In this document: positions 10,117 through 20,919 of the stretch, piece by piece | Numbering within the stretch: position 1 is the stretch's first letter | Layout: each line of letters opens with the position of its first letter | Source of the DNA: Stenogyne calaminthoides | Taxonomy: Eukaryota > Streptophyta > Magnoliopsida > Lamiales > Lamiaceae | Direction: 5' to 3' | Assembly: GCA_037126765.1 (NCBI GenBank) | Contig: JBBCBC010000008.1 | Location: 1,426,001 to 1,490,000, forward strand | DNA: 64,000 nucleotides | Translations under genes and position numbers: made by a program | Notes under the pieces: generated by a model | Told to the model about the DNA's origin: nothing | Seen by the model: the letters and a program-made list of their open reading frames with translations, nothing else | Database searches by the model: none

Positions 10117-11177
10117 TTTTACTGGCCGTCTCTTTCTTCTGTCAATTCAGTGATTCAAAATCGAATTCCTTGCGAGGGTTTCAACCTTCAATGCGTTAAT
10201 TATACAAATGAGAGAGAGAATTTACCTAGCTTTCTGCGGGAGATCTAGGCTTTGTTTAGCAAACGTATGCTGAGCCGTATGGTAAAAGGTGTATTTTTCA
10301 AAAGTAAAAAGAAAAATGGATTCATAATTCTTCTGATTTTATATGTAAAATGATTTATTTATGTGATTTAGAAGCGTTCTTTTCAATTAAATAAAAACGT
10401 TGCAGATATATTTTTTATTAACTTTATAACCTACTCATCGTATCATCTATTCTATAACTACAAATTCTTGTTTACAAATTAAATTCACACTAATAACATA
10501 ATATTCATTTACTGAATCATTATTTTTAAAATTAATATCATAATATTTACACACATAAATAATATTCTCTCCATTGCATAGTTGACTTTTACACGTGTTT
10601 TGGCTAGCGGGTTTTATATTAGTAATTGAAATGATAAAGTGACTTTTAAAGAGGGATATGATAGATAAATTTCTCATCTATCATACCCCTTTTTAAAAGT
10701 CATTTTATCATTTCAATTACGAATACAAAATTCGCTCGCAAAAATGTGTATAAAAGTCAATTGTGCAAAGTCTTTTGGGACGAATGTAGTAATATGTTAT
10801 TAATTTTATAAGTATAATTGTATTAATTTCTTTTATAAAATTTGAGTGTGTTATTTAGAATCATCTCAACTTACATCATTCGATCATATGAACTTTTGTC
10901 AGTGTGTAATGTACGTTAGAATATCTATTTAAAATTACAATGTTAAAACACGAATTCTTGACATAAGATAAAAAAAACTCGAGTTAATGACTCTAAGGTA
11001 CAAAAAATAGAAAGTAGTAACTCTAACGTACAAATGCAATTTTTATTTACTCTAAAGTACAAAAAAACTGCATTTTTTTTTAAAAAAAACTGTATTTTGT
11101 ACCAAAAAATTGTATTTATACCTTAGAGTTTTTTATTTTTGCACTTTTTACCTTAAAATTTTTCCCCCAAAAAACTC
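10117..11177. other. AT-rich intergenic DNA containing a MITE
   Basis: This runs from the cofactor A start upstream to the 3' end of the glycosyltransferase pseudogene. It should contain the cofactor A promoter next to 10117-10300. Apart from the inverted-repeat element at 10564-10791 there are only AT-rich runs and short A/T homopolymers (11060-11110). No gene is supported. Confidence 0.5.
10564..10791. mobile_element. Stowaway-like MITE, nearly palindromic
   Basis: The two halves are inverted copies of each other. The left arm contains agtaattgaaatgataaag, tgacttttaaagagg and tatgatagat. The right arm contains their inverse (atctatcatacc, taaaagtcattttatcattt, caattacgaatac). The fold would be a long hairpin with a short loop at about 10675. 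It belongs to the same family as the MITE at 11837-20962. The termini are worn, so the TA target duplication cannot be fixed. Confidence 0.75.
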
Positions 11178-12037
11178 CTATCTATGCCAAGAATTTTCAC
11201 AAGATACATGCCTATTCCATCGAAAGTCGCTAGTGCCATTTCTTGAATCACCAAACCCGGACCTCTCCCAATCCCTTAAAACGGCCTTCAAATCCACGAC
11301 TTTAGCTTTAATGGTCCGGCAACAATTTGCATAATCAGTCGTTACTAATCCAACATCTCGACTGTCACTACAAAACCAGCTAAAATACAAAGTATCAAGA
11401 AACATTGCACTAACATTGAGTTGAATAAGCACCTTGTCTCTTATAAGGTTTCCCAACACATCTTGCTCTTTCATTCCTGGAGAGTTCACTCTCGTATCGT
11501 ACTATTTTTTAAACAACGACGTCATTTTGTTATTTGACCTGACGAAGTAAAATCCAGTGTTGATCGGGTTTTGAACTGAGAATCGGTCGCCATTAAAGTT
11601 GTTTGTGCTTATTTGTAAGTCTAATGTTTTATTCTTGATCATCAGTATTTGGAATGGGTTCCTCAGCCATAGTACATCAGTATCATGTGTCACAGTTATT
11701 GAAAATAAAATATTAAATTAAAGTATAGTATTTGGATCGAATATCGAGCTATAAAAAAAAAAGTATACGTACTAATTATCAAATTGAAATATTATCTAAA
11801 TACCTGATCATCAAAATTCATATACTCAACTCAATACTCCCTCCGTCCACCAATTTTATACACAGTTGACTTTTATATGCGTTTTTGTGAGTGAGTTTGT
11901 ATTAGTAATTGAAATGATAAAGTGATTTTTAAGAAGAATTATGATAGATGAGTGGCTTATCTATAATACCCTCCTTAATTAAAAGTCATTTTATCATTTC
12001 AAATACTAATACAAAACTCGCTCGCAAAAATCCGTGT

Positions 12038-12434
12038 TGTTGTGCTCAGATATATCACACGTCAGCATCACCATATTTATCACACGTCAGCAGGACGAAT
12101 TATCACACGTCAGCAGGTCCCACCGAGACCACGTGATTTGTCGTGCTTACGCATATGTTTTGTCATGCTTTATGCACATGACTTGTCGTGCTTAACGATT
12201 TGTCGTGCTTAACGATTTGTCGTGCTGGTCCTCTTTATATAAAGGATCTCACCTTTCATTGTAAAAAAAAAAAACTCTAGAGTGTTTCCCTCATTCCACT
12301 TATATACCTACACCCACATTTCAGGGAAGAACTACGGTTCTTCCCCTCAGTGTTCTTGTTCGATTAATCATTTTGTTTGTGAGTTGTTACCAAATTAGCC
12401 ACATAATACTCTCGATAAAAAACGACTCGCAACA
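12038..12434 (+). repeat. 5' LTR of the non-coding element
   Basis: 397 bp, TGTTGTG to CAACA. It contains short internal repeats (tatcacacgtcagca three times near the start; acgatttgtcgtgctt near the middle), a TATA box and a transcript-leader-like stretch. The end (agttgttaccaaattagcc, then ctcgcaaca) matches the inverted start of the gypsy LTRs. Confidence 0.92.
12234..12245 (+). promoter_or_regulatory. TATA box of the 5' LTR
   Basis: ctttatataaagga at about 12232-12245, repeated in the right LTR at about 20719-20732. It lies where an LTR U3 promoter is expected, about 190 bp before the LTR end, so RNA would start near 12270. Confidence 0.65.
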
Positions 12435-12452
12435 ATTGGCGCTAGAAGGAGG
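12435..12452 (+). other. Primer-binding site region
   Basis: Immediately after the LTR the sequence reads attggcgctagaaggagg. The gypsy element has the same motif with one change in the equivalent place (40553-40574, minus strand). The primer tRNA was not identified. Confidence 0.7.
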
Positions 12453-12989
12453 GTCAATTGAAAAATTCATTAAGAACAACGTCGAATTTTTGAATCAAAA
12501 TCCAAAAATCTCAAGAACACAACCCCAAAACCCGTAAATCTTACAAACTAAACACAAACTTGTATACAAAAAAAAAATCCAATACATATGCATTTAATAG
12601 ACGGAGAAGAAAAAGGTAAACAGAGTTGAAGATTATGCGGGCGCACCGCCACCACCGGTTAATACCCTTCCCCACACGAATGCCATTTACATCACCAAAA
12701 CCCCTAATCCAAAATCAAAACCCCAAAAAAAAAAAATCCAATACATGCGATTAAACATATACATACAGAGATACATACAAAAAAAATAAATGTCGAGAGT
12801 TGAAGATTGCCCGCTTAATCGGGCGGGTAATACCGCTTTTCTTTGACGACGCTTAATTTACCTTGGCGCCCAAACTACCGCTTTTTTTCGATATTCTCGA
12901 TTATGTCGATGAGATTTCCTTTTACAATGCAATATCGCCTTTACGGATTTACGATGAGATTACTCGCTATCGGGTAATACCGCCTTCTC
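12453..12989. other. A-rich leader of the non-coding element
   Basis: No coding potential was seen. A short motif set recurs: aatccaatacat followed by agagttgaagatt at about 12578-12640 and again at about 12738-12810. The sequence then grades into degenerate array units after about 12830. Confidence 0.5.
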
Positions 12990-15900
12990 CGCGATGAGAT
13001 TTTTTGCCGCTTTCGGCGATGAAGATCGCCGGCAGCCGAGCCCGCCTCCCGGCGTCGGCTTTCGCTTCTTTCGGCGATGCCCGATCCGTCGTTTTAGCGA
13101 AGTATTCTCCGCGCTACCGGCGATGAGATCATAAACTTTCCGCGGCGACGACCAGCCCGCCTCCTCGGCGTCAGCTTTCCGCTATCTCGGCGATGTCCAG
13201 TCCGCCGTTTTAGCGAAGCATTCTCCGTCTTCTCGGCGATGAGATCGTCGGCTTTCCGCAGCGACGACCGGCCCATTCTCCGCCGGTTCTTTACGCTATT
13301 TCAGCGATGCGATCCGCCCGTTTTAGCGAAGTATTCTCCGTCTTCTCGGCGTCGCGATCGTTGGCTTTCCTGGCGGCGGCGAGCCACGCCTCCTCGGCGT
13401 CGGCTTTCCGCTTCGGCGATGTCGATCCGCATTTTTAGCGAAGTATTCTCCGCCTTCTTGGCGATGAGATCGTCGGCTTTCATAGCGACGACCAGCCCAT
13501 ACTCCCGGCGTCGACTTTCCCTTCTTCGGCGATGTCGGTCGCCCGTTTGTAAAGCATTCTCCGCGCCTTCTCGGCGATGAGATCATCGGCTTACCGCGGC
13601 GGCGACCGCCCGCCTCCGCCGGCGTCTTTTCGCATTATCTTCGGTGATGTCGATCCGCCATTTTAGCAAAGCATTCTCCGCGCTTCTCGGCGATGAGATC
13701 ATCGGGCACTGGCGACGACCAGCCCCTCCTCCCCGGCGTCGGCTTTTCGTTATTTCGGCGATGTCGATCCGCCATTTAGCGAATTATTCTCCGGCTTACC
13801 GGCGATGAGATCGTAAACACATAGCGGCGACCAGCCCCCCTCGCCGCCGGCGTCGGCTTTTTCGGTATGTCGGTCCGCCCGGCGATTGTCGATCCGCCGA
13901 TTTTTAGCATTCGTCGGCTTTCCTTCTCGGCGATCCCGATCCGCCATTGTCGGCTTTTCCCGGCGACGACGACCAGCGACGACCGGCCGAGGTCGGCTTT
14001 AGCTTTTTCGGCGATGTCGATCCGCCCGTTTTTAGAAACATTCTCCGCCTTCTCGGCGATGAGATCTCGGCTTTCCGCGGCAACCGGCCCGCCTCGCCGG
14101 CATCGGCTTTCATTGGTCGGCGATGTCGATCCGCCATTTAGCGAAAGTATTCTCCCGCGCTTCACCGGCGATGAGATATTCGGCTTACCGCGATGACCCG
14201 CCCGCCTCCCGGCGTCGACTTTTCGCTAACTTCGTCGATGTCGATCCGTTTTTAGCGGCATTCTCCGCTACCGGCGATGAGATCGCCCGGCTTACTGCAG
14301 CGACGACCGGCCCGCCTCCCGGTGTCGGCTTTAGATTGGTCGGCGATGTCGATTCGCCATTTTAGCAAAGTATTCTCCATTTTCTCGGCGATGAGATCGC
14401 CGGCTTCGCGCGAGCGACGGCCGCCCCGCCGGCGTTGGCTTTTCCGCTATCTCGGCGATGTCGATCCGCCCGTTTTAGCGAAGCATTCTCCGCTTCTCAT
14501 TGATGAGATCGTCGAAAGCTTTTCACGGCGACGACCGGCCCGCCTCCTCGGCGTTGGCTTTCCTATCTCGGCGATGTCGATCCGCCATTTTAGCGAAGCA
14601 TTCTCCGCCTTCTCATTGATGAGATCGTCGGCTTTCCCGGTGGCGACCGGCCCGCCTCCGCCGGTGTCGACTTTTTGTTGTCTCGGCGGCGTCGATCCGC
14701 CCGTTTTAGCGAAAGCATTCTCCCCTTCTCGGCGATAGAGATCTTCGGCTTTCCTGGCGGCGACCGGCCCGCCTCCTTGGCGTCGGCTTTCCGCTATCTC
14801 GGCGATGTCCAGTCTGCCATTTTAGCGAAGCATTCTCCGCTTTCTCGACGATGAGATCATCGGCTTTCACAGCGACGACCAGCCCGCCTCCCGGCGTTAT
14901 CTTTTAGCTATCTCGGCGATGTCGATCTGCGATTTTAGCGAAGCATTCTCCGCCTTCTCGGCGATGAGATCGTCGCTTTCGCGATGGCGACGGTCCCGCC
15001 TCCTCGGCGTCGGCTTTTTGCTATCTCGGCGATGTCCAGTCCGCCGTTTTAGCGAAGCATTCTCCGCCTTCTCGGCGATAAGATCATCGGCTTTCATAGC
15101 GACGACCAGCCCTCCTCCTCGGCGTCAACTTTTCGCTATCTCGGCGATGTCGATCCGCCGTTTTAAGAAGCATTCTCGCCCATCTCGGCGATGAGATGCG
15201 TCGGCTTTCCTGGCGGCGACCGGCCGTCTCCGATTAGCCGGCTTTCCGCTATCTCGGCGATGTCCAGTCCGCCATTTTAGCGAAGCATTCTCCGCCTTCT
15301 CGGTGATGAGATCGTCGGCTTTCCCGGTGGCGACGGCCAGCCTCGCCGGCGTCGGCTTTCAGTTGTCTCGGTATGTCGATCTGCCCGTTTTAGCGAAAGC
15401 ATTCTCCCTTCGGCGATGAGATCTTCGGCTTTCACAGCGACGACCAGCCCGCCTCCTTGGCGTCGGCTTTCCGCTATCTCGGCGATGTCCAGTCTGCCAT
15501 TTTAGCGAAGCATTCTCCGCCTTCTCGATGATGAGATCATTAGTTTCCTGGCGACGACCGGCCGTACTCAACCCGGTTTTTCACTATCTCGGCGATGTCG
15601 GTCTGCGATTTTAGCGAGTATTCTCGCGCTCTCGGCGATAAGATCGTCGACTTTCACGGCGACGACCAGCCCGCCTCGCAGCGTTGGCTTTTTCGCTATC
15701 TCGGCGATGTCGATCCCGCGTTTTAGCGAAGCATTCTCCGCCTTCTCGGTGATGAGATCGTCGGCTTTCACAGCGACGACCAGCCCGCCTCCTCGACATC
15801 GACTTTCCGCTATCTCGGCAATGTTCAGTCCGCCGTTTTTATCAAAGCATTCTATGCCTTCTCGGCGATGAGATCGCCGGCTTTCGCGGTGACGACCGGC

Positions 15901-17400
15901 CCGCCTCGCCGGCGTCGGCTTCCATTAATCGGTGATGTCGATCCACCGTTTTTAGCGAAATATTCTCTGCCTTCTCGGTAATGGGGATTGTCGGCTTACT
16001 GGCGATGACCGGCCCTCGCCGCGGCGTCGGCTTTCCGCTAACTTTCGGCGATGTCGATCCCCCGTTTTTAGCAAAGCATTCTCGGCTTTCTCGGCGATGA
16101 GATCGCCGGTTTACCACAAATGACCGACACACGCCTCGCCGGCGTCGGCTTTCATTAACTTCGGCGATATCCGATCCACCCTTTTAGCGAATTATTCTCC
16201 CGGCTACCGGTGATGAGATCGTCGGCTTTCCTGGCGGCGACGACCGGCCCGCCTCTCCGCCGGCGTCGGCTTTCCGTATATCGGCGATGTCGGTCTGCTT
16301 ATTTTAGCGAAGCATTCTCGCTTACCGGTGATGAGATCGTCGAACTTTCACGGCGACGACCAACCCGCCTCCTCGGCATCGGTTTTCGTATCTCGGCGAT
16401 GTCGATCCGTCATTTTAGCAAAGCATTCTCGCGGCTTCGGCGATGAAGAGATCGTCGACTTTCCACCGGCTGACGACCAGCCCCCATCCTCGACGTCGGT
16501 TTTCCACTAACTCGGCGATGTCCAGTCCACCGTTTTAGCGAAGTATTCTCCGCCTTCTCGGCAATGAGATCGTCAACTTTCGCAGCGACGACCAGCCCGC
16601 CTCCTCGGCGTCGGCTTTCCGCTAACTCGGTGATGTCGATCCGCCCGTTTTAGTGAAGCATTCTCCGCCTTACCGGCGATAGAGATCGTCGGCTTTCCTG
16701 GCGGCGACGGCGCCTCGCCGGCGTCGGCTTTCCGCAATCTCGGTGATGTCCAGTCCGCCGTTTTAGCGAAGCATTCTCCACCTTCTCGGCGATGAGATCG
16801 TTGGCTTTCGCAGCGACGACCAGCCCGCCTCCTCGGCATCGGCTTTCCGCTATCTCGGCGATGTCCAGTCCGCCGTTTTAGCGAAGTATTCTCCGCCTTC
16901 TCGGCGATGAGATCGTCGGCTTTCGCAGCGACGACCAGCCCGCCTCCTCGGCGTCGGCTTTCCGCTAACTCGGTGATGTCCAGTCCGCCGTTTTAGCGAA
17001 GCATTCTCCACCTTCTCGGCGATGAGATCATCGGCTTTCACAGCGACGACCATCAGCCCCCTCCTCGGCATCGGCTTTCCGCTATCTTGGCGATGTCCAG
17101 TCCGCCGTTTTAGCGAATCATTCTCCGCCTTCTCGGCGATGAGATCGTCGGTTTTCACAGCGACGACCAGCCCGCCTCCTCGGAGTTGGCTTTCCGCTAA
17201 CTCGGTGATGTCCAGTCCACCGTTTTAGCGAAGTATTCTCTGCTTTCTCGGCGATGAGATCGTTGGCTTTTGTAGTGACGACCAGCCTGCCTCCTCGGCG
17301 TCGGCTTTCCGCTAACTCGGCGATGTCCAGTTCACCGATTTAGAGAAGTATTCTCATCCTTCTCGGCGATGAGATGTTGGCTCATTAGCACGGCGTGATC
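12990..17400 (+). repeat. Tandem array of about 115-bp GC-rich units
   Basis: Roughly 38 units. A typical unit runs from ggctttccgctatctcgg through gatgtccagtccgccg, ttttagcgaagcattctcc and gccttctcggcgatgagatc to cagcgacgaccagcccgcc. Units between 16500 and 17350 are the most alike; those before 14500 are more worn, with many small deletions. The composition is rich in GC and CpG, unlike the AT-rich flanks. On the minus strand each unit reads as a helical peptide (KADDLIAEKAENASLK, then IDIAEIAK), but because 115 is not a multiple of 3 the frame changes from unit to unit. Confidence 0.92.
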
Positions 17401-17654
17401 GATTCTGCCTCTATCGGCGATTGATTTTGCTTGCCTTCATCGACTTTGGCTCTCGTGAGACCACCACGATCGAATCAGACGATTTATCTTTGGGTAAAGG
17501 TGTTAATGGCCTTTCCCGTAAGTTAATTAAACGACGAGTGCAAAATTTACTCCTCAGAATCGCGGATGATCTCTGACAGAGGAAAGTCGCAAACCGCTTT
17601 CGGTTAAATAAATGGTCGATGACGAGCGCAAACTCTCCTAGCTCCCCCAAGTAT
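17401..17654. other. Spacer between arrays
   Basis: A non-repeated stretch of about 250 bp inside the non-coding element. A minus-strand frame continues through it (17411-17671) but has no recognisable domain. Confidence 0.4.
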
Positions 17655-17975
17655 CTTCGGCTCTCTCTCACGAGCTATCTCAGAAGACCTGCTCATCTCG
17701 AGTAGGATCACATCTAGCTCTCTCACGAGCCATCTCAGAAGACCTGCTCCTCTCGAGTAGGATCCCATCTAGCTCTCTCTCACGAGCCATCTCAGAAGAC
17801 CTGCTCATCTCGAGTAGGAACCCATCTAGCTCTCTCTCACGAGCCATCTCAGAAGACCTGCTCATCTCGAGCACGATCCCATTCGGCACTCTCTGACGAG
17901 CCATCTCTGAAGACCTGCTCGTCTCGAGTAGGATCCCATCTGGCTCTCTCCGACGAGCCACTCCCGAAGACCATT
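17655..17975 (+). repeat. Tandem array of about 57-bp units
   Basis: Between five and six units built on ctctctcacgagccatctca, gaagacctgctcatctcgag and taggatcccatct. Because 57 is a multiple of 3, the minus strand keeps one open frame (17680-18033) with a 19-residue repeat, EMARERELDGILLEMSRSS and variants. Confidence 0.9.
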
Positions 17976-17984
17976 TACCCACGG

Positions 17985-20320
17985 GCATTAAAAAGACTTG
18001 TACAACGGGCTTCCTCCCGGCACGAAAGCACATAAAAGACTCAGTTTTCGACGGGTTTCAAGCACGAAAGCACGTAAAAGACTTCAGACGACGGGCTCTC
18101 TCCGGCACGAAAGACGAAAAGTTTTCAGACGACGGGTTTCTCCCAAAGCAATGAGCAAAGAAAAGACTCATACGACGGGCTCTCTCCCCGGCACGAAAGA
18201 CAAAAAGACTTCATACAACGGGCTCCCCCGAAGCACGAAAGCACGTAAAAGACTCAGACGACGGCTCTCCCGGCACGAAAGCATAGAAAAAGACTCAGAC
18301 GACGGGTTTTCCGGCCCGAAAGCACGAAAAAGACTTCGCATAACGGTTTCTTCCCCGGCACGAGCACGAAAAAAACTCAGACGATGAGGCTCTCCCGGCA
18401 CGAAAGCAGAAAAAAGACTCAGACGATGGGGCTCTCCCCAAAGTACGAAAGATGTCGATAAAAGATTTCAGATAACGGGCTTTCCGGCACGAAAGCACAG
18501 AAAAAGACTCAGATCGGGCTCCCCCGGCACGAAAGCACAAAAGACTTCATGAATGGGGTTTCTCCCCAAAGTACGAAAGTACTGAAAAGCCTCGCATAAC
18601 GGGCTTTCCCCGGCACGAGCACAAAAAGACTCATACGACGGGCTCTCCTCCAACGTAATGAAAGCACGTAAAAGACTTCAGATAACGAGGCTCTTCCGGA
18701 TTAAATACGAAAAAGCTCAGACGACGGGCTTCTCTCCCAATCTTAGAACAAAAGATTGACGACTGTGGGCTCTCTCTCAAGTACGAAAGCACATAAAAGA
18801 CTTTGTACGATGGGATTCTCGTCTGAGTATACGAGCACATAAAAGATCAAGATAACGGGGTCTCCCCAAAGTACGAAAGTACGTAAAAGACTAAGATAAC
18901 GGGAGCTCGGCACGAAAGCACACAAAAAGACTCAGACGACGGGGCTCCCCAAAGCACGAAAGTACGTAAAAGACTTCATAAACTCGGTTTTCCCCCGGCA
19001 AAGCAAAAAGACTCAGATAACGGGCTCCGGCACGAAAGCACACAAAAAGGGTCTGACATGGGCTCTTCCAAATCTGAGCACATAAAAGACTTTCAGATAA
19101 CGGCTCTCCCAACTCTACGAAAGACACAAAAGCCATCTCAGACGACGGGCTCTCCCCGGCACGAGAACAAAAATCTCTCAGATAACGGGGCTCTCCCAAA
19201 GCACGGAGCACAAAAAAGACTAAGAGTAGGAGGGCTCTCCCCTGGTACGAGAAGCACATAAAGACTTCGGATTTCGTCGGCAGGATCATCAAAGCCTGGC
19301 AGAAAAGACCAGTCATCTGGGCTCTCCCCTCGGCACGAAAGCGGCACAAAAGACTGACAAAAGACGACTGGCTCTCCCGGCACGAAATTTAAAAGACTCA
19401 GATAACGGGCTTCTCCTCGGCACGAAAGTGACGTAAAAAGACTTCGTCACGACGGGGCTCTCCCCGGCACGAAGCCACAGAAAAGACTCCGTGCAGATAA
19501 CGGGCTCTCCCCCAAAGTAGAAAGCACACAAAAGACTCATCTATAACGGGTTCCAAAGTACGAAAGCACAAAAGACCAGACAATCCGGCTCCCCCGGCAC
19601 GAAAGAATAAAAGACTGCACAATGGGTTCCCCGGCACACGAAAGCACAAAAAGACTCTCCCCGACGACCGGCCCTTCCCCGGCACGAAGTTATCGAAAGA
19701 TTGACCGGGCTCTCCCGGCACGAAGCATCAGAAAGATCAGACTTCCGGGTTTCCCCAAAGTACGAAGCACGTAACGACTGCATAACCGGCTTCGAAAGTA
19801 CTAAAGATCAGACGACGCATCTCCGGCATTAAAGCACGTAAAAGACTTCGACAAAGTAATGGCGCGCGGCACGAAAAGACCAGACAACGGCTCTCCCCGG
19901 CAGAAAGCACGTAAAAGACCAGACGACGGGCTCTCCCCGGGCACGACAGCACGTGAAAGACTCAGACGATGGGGCTCCCAAATAATGCAGCACGTGATAA
20001 GACCCCGACGACGGGTCTCCGGCGAAATTTAAAAGACGCGTGACGACGGCTCCTCCCAAAGTACGAAAGCACGGGCTAAAATCAGACGACGGCTCTCCGG
20101 CACAAAAGACTCGCACGACGGGCTCTCCCCGGCACGAAAGATAGAAAAGACTCTGTGACGACGGGCTCCCCAGCACGAAAAACGTAAAAGACTCAGACGA
20201 CGGGCTCCCGGGTTCCAAAAGACTAGACGAAAGACTCAGACGGGGCGAAAAGACTCAGACGCAGCGGACGGCGCGAAAGACTCAGACGACGGGCCCTCAA
20301 GGCACGAAAGAAACGACGGC
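17985..20320 (+). repeat. Tandem array of about 43-bp units
   Basis: Around fifty units based on gacgacgggctctccccggc followed by acgaaagcacgtaaaagact. Spacing varies from about 40 to 47 bp and the units carry many small deletions, so no frame stays open for long on either strand. The array ends at about 20320, 200 bp before the right LTR. Confidence 0.9.
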
Positions 20321-20512
20321 TCCCTCGGATCGACGATCGACGTAAAAAGGTAAGATCCTCTATGCAGGGCTCATTCTCGAACTATCAAGATCTCATATCG
20401 CACCCGAGCAAGCTCGGAGGCAAACAATACGACTGCAGATGCAACAAAAGTTAAAATCTGGTCGAGACATGAAACAAGATCGAGCTCGAACAACGCCACG
20501 AAAACCCGATCT

Positions 20513-20522
20513 TGGGGGCTAT
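20513..20522 (+). other. Polypurine tract
   Basis: tgggggctat lies directly before the right LTR start. The gypsy element has tgggggtat in the equivalent position (29230-29240, minus strand). Confidence 0.65.
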
Positions 20523-20919
20523 TGTTGTGCTCGAGATATATCACACGCCAAGATCACCAGATTTATCACACGCCGCCAGGATTTAATTATCACACGCCGC
20601 GATGTCCCACCGAGACCCACGTGATTTGTCGTGCTTACGCATATGTTTTGTCATGCTTTATGCACATGACTTGTCGTGCTTTACGATTTGTCGTGCTTAT
20701 GATTTGTCGTGCTGGTTCTCTTTATATAAAGGACCTCACATTTCATTGTAAAAAAAAAAACTCTGGAATGTTTCCCTCATTCCACTTATATATCTACACC
20801 CACATTTTAGGGATGAACTACGGTTCTTCCCGCAGTGTTCTTGTTCGATTAATCATTTTGTTTGTGAATTGTTACCAAATTAGCCACATAATACTCTCGA
20901 TAAAAAACGACTCGCAACA
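20523..20919 (+). repeat. 3' LTR of the non-coding element
   Basis: 397 bp with the same ends as the left LTR and scattered substitutions, most of them in the first 120 bp (cacgtcag versus cacgccgc). It is followed by the target duplication CGTGT and then the second half of the MITE. Confidence 0.92.

Larger units (their letters stand above)
12038..20919 (+). mobile_element. Large non-coding LTR element (LARD-like) with tandem-array interior
   Basis: Two 397-bp LTRs (12038-12434 and 20523-20919) both start TGTTGTGCTC and end CTCGCAACA, and are flanked by the 5-bp duplication CGTGT (12033-12037, 20920-20924). A primer-binding motif follows the left LTR and a G-rich polypurine tract precedes the right one. 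The 8.1-kb interior has no gag, protease, RT, RNase H or integrase signature in any frame. It consists of an A-rich leader (12453-12900) and three tandem arrays. The LTR ends, primer-binding region and tract resemble those of the gypsy element at 28177-41650, so it is probably a non-autonomous partner of that family. The LTRs differ at several percent of positions, so insertion is not very recent. Confidence 0.9.

Noticed and set aside
13094..17228. Many reading frames of 60-150 codons on both strands in the 115-bp array, rich in Arg, Ser and Pro
   Set aside because: They are produced by the GC-rich tandem repeat and change frame with every unit; not separate genes. The possible ancestral coding meaning is treated as one finding.
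17998..20218. Plus- and minus-strand frames with repeats such as KARKRLR or CFRAG in the 43-bp array
   Set aside because: Unit length varies and the frames break constantly; the peptides only mirror the DNA repeat.
12990..20320. CRISPR-like look of regularly spaced repeats
   Set aside because: The units are contiguous tandem repeats without unique spacers, within a plant LTR element.
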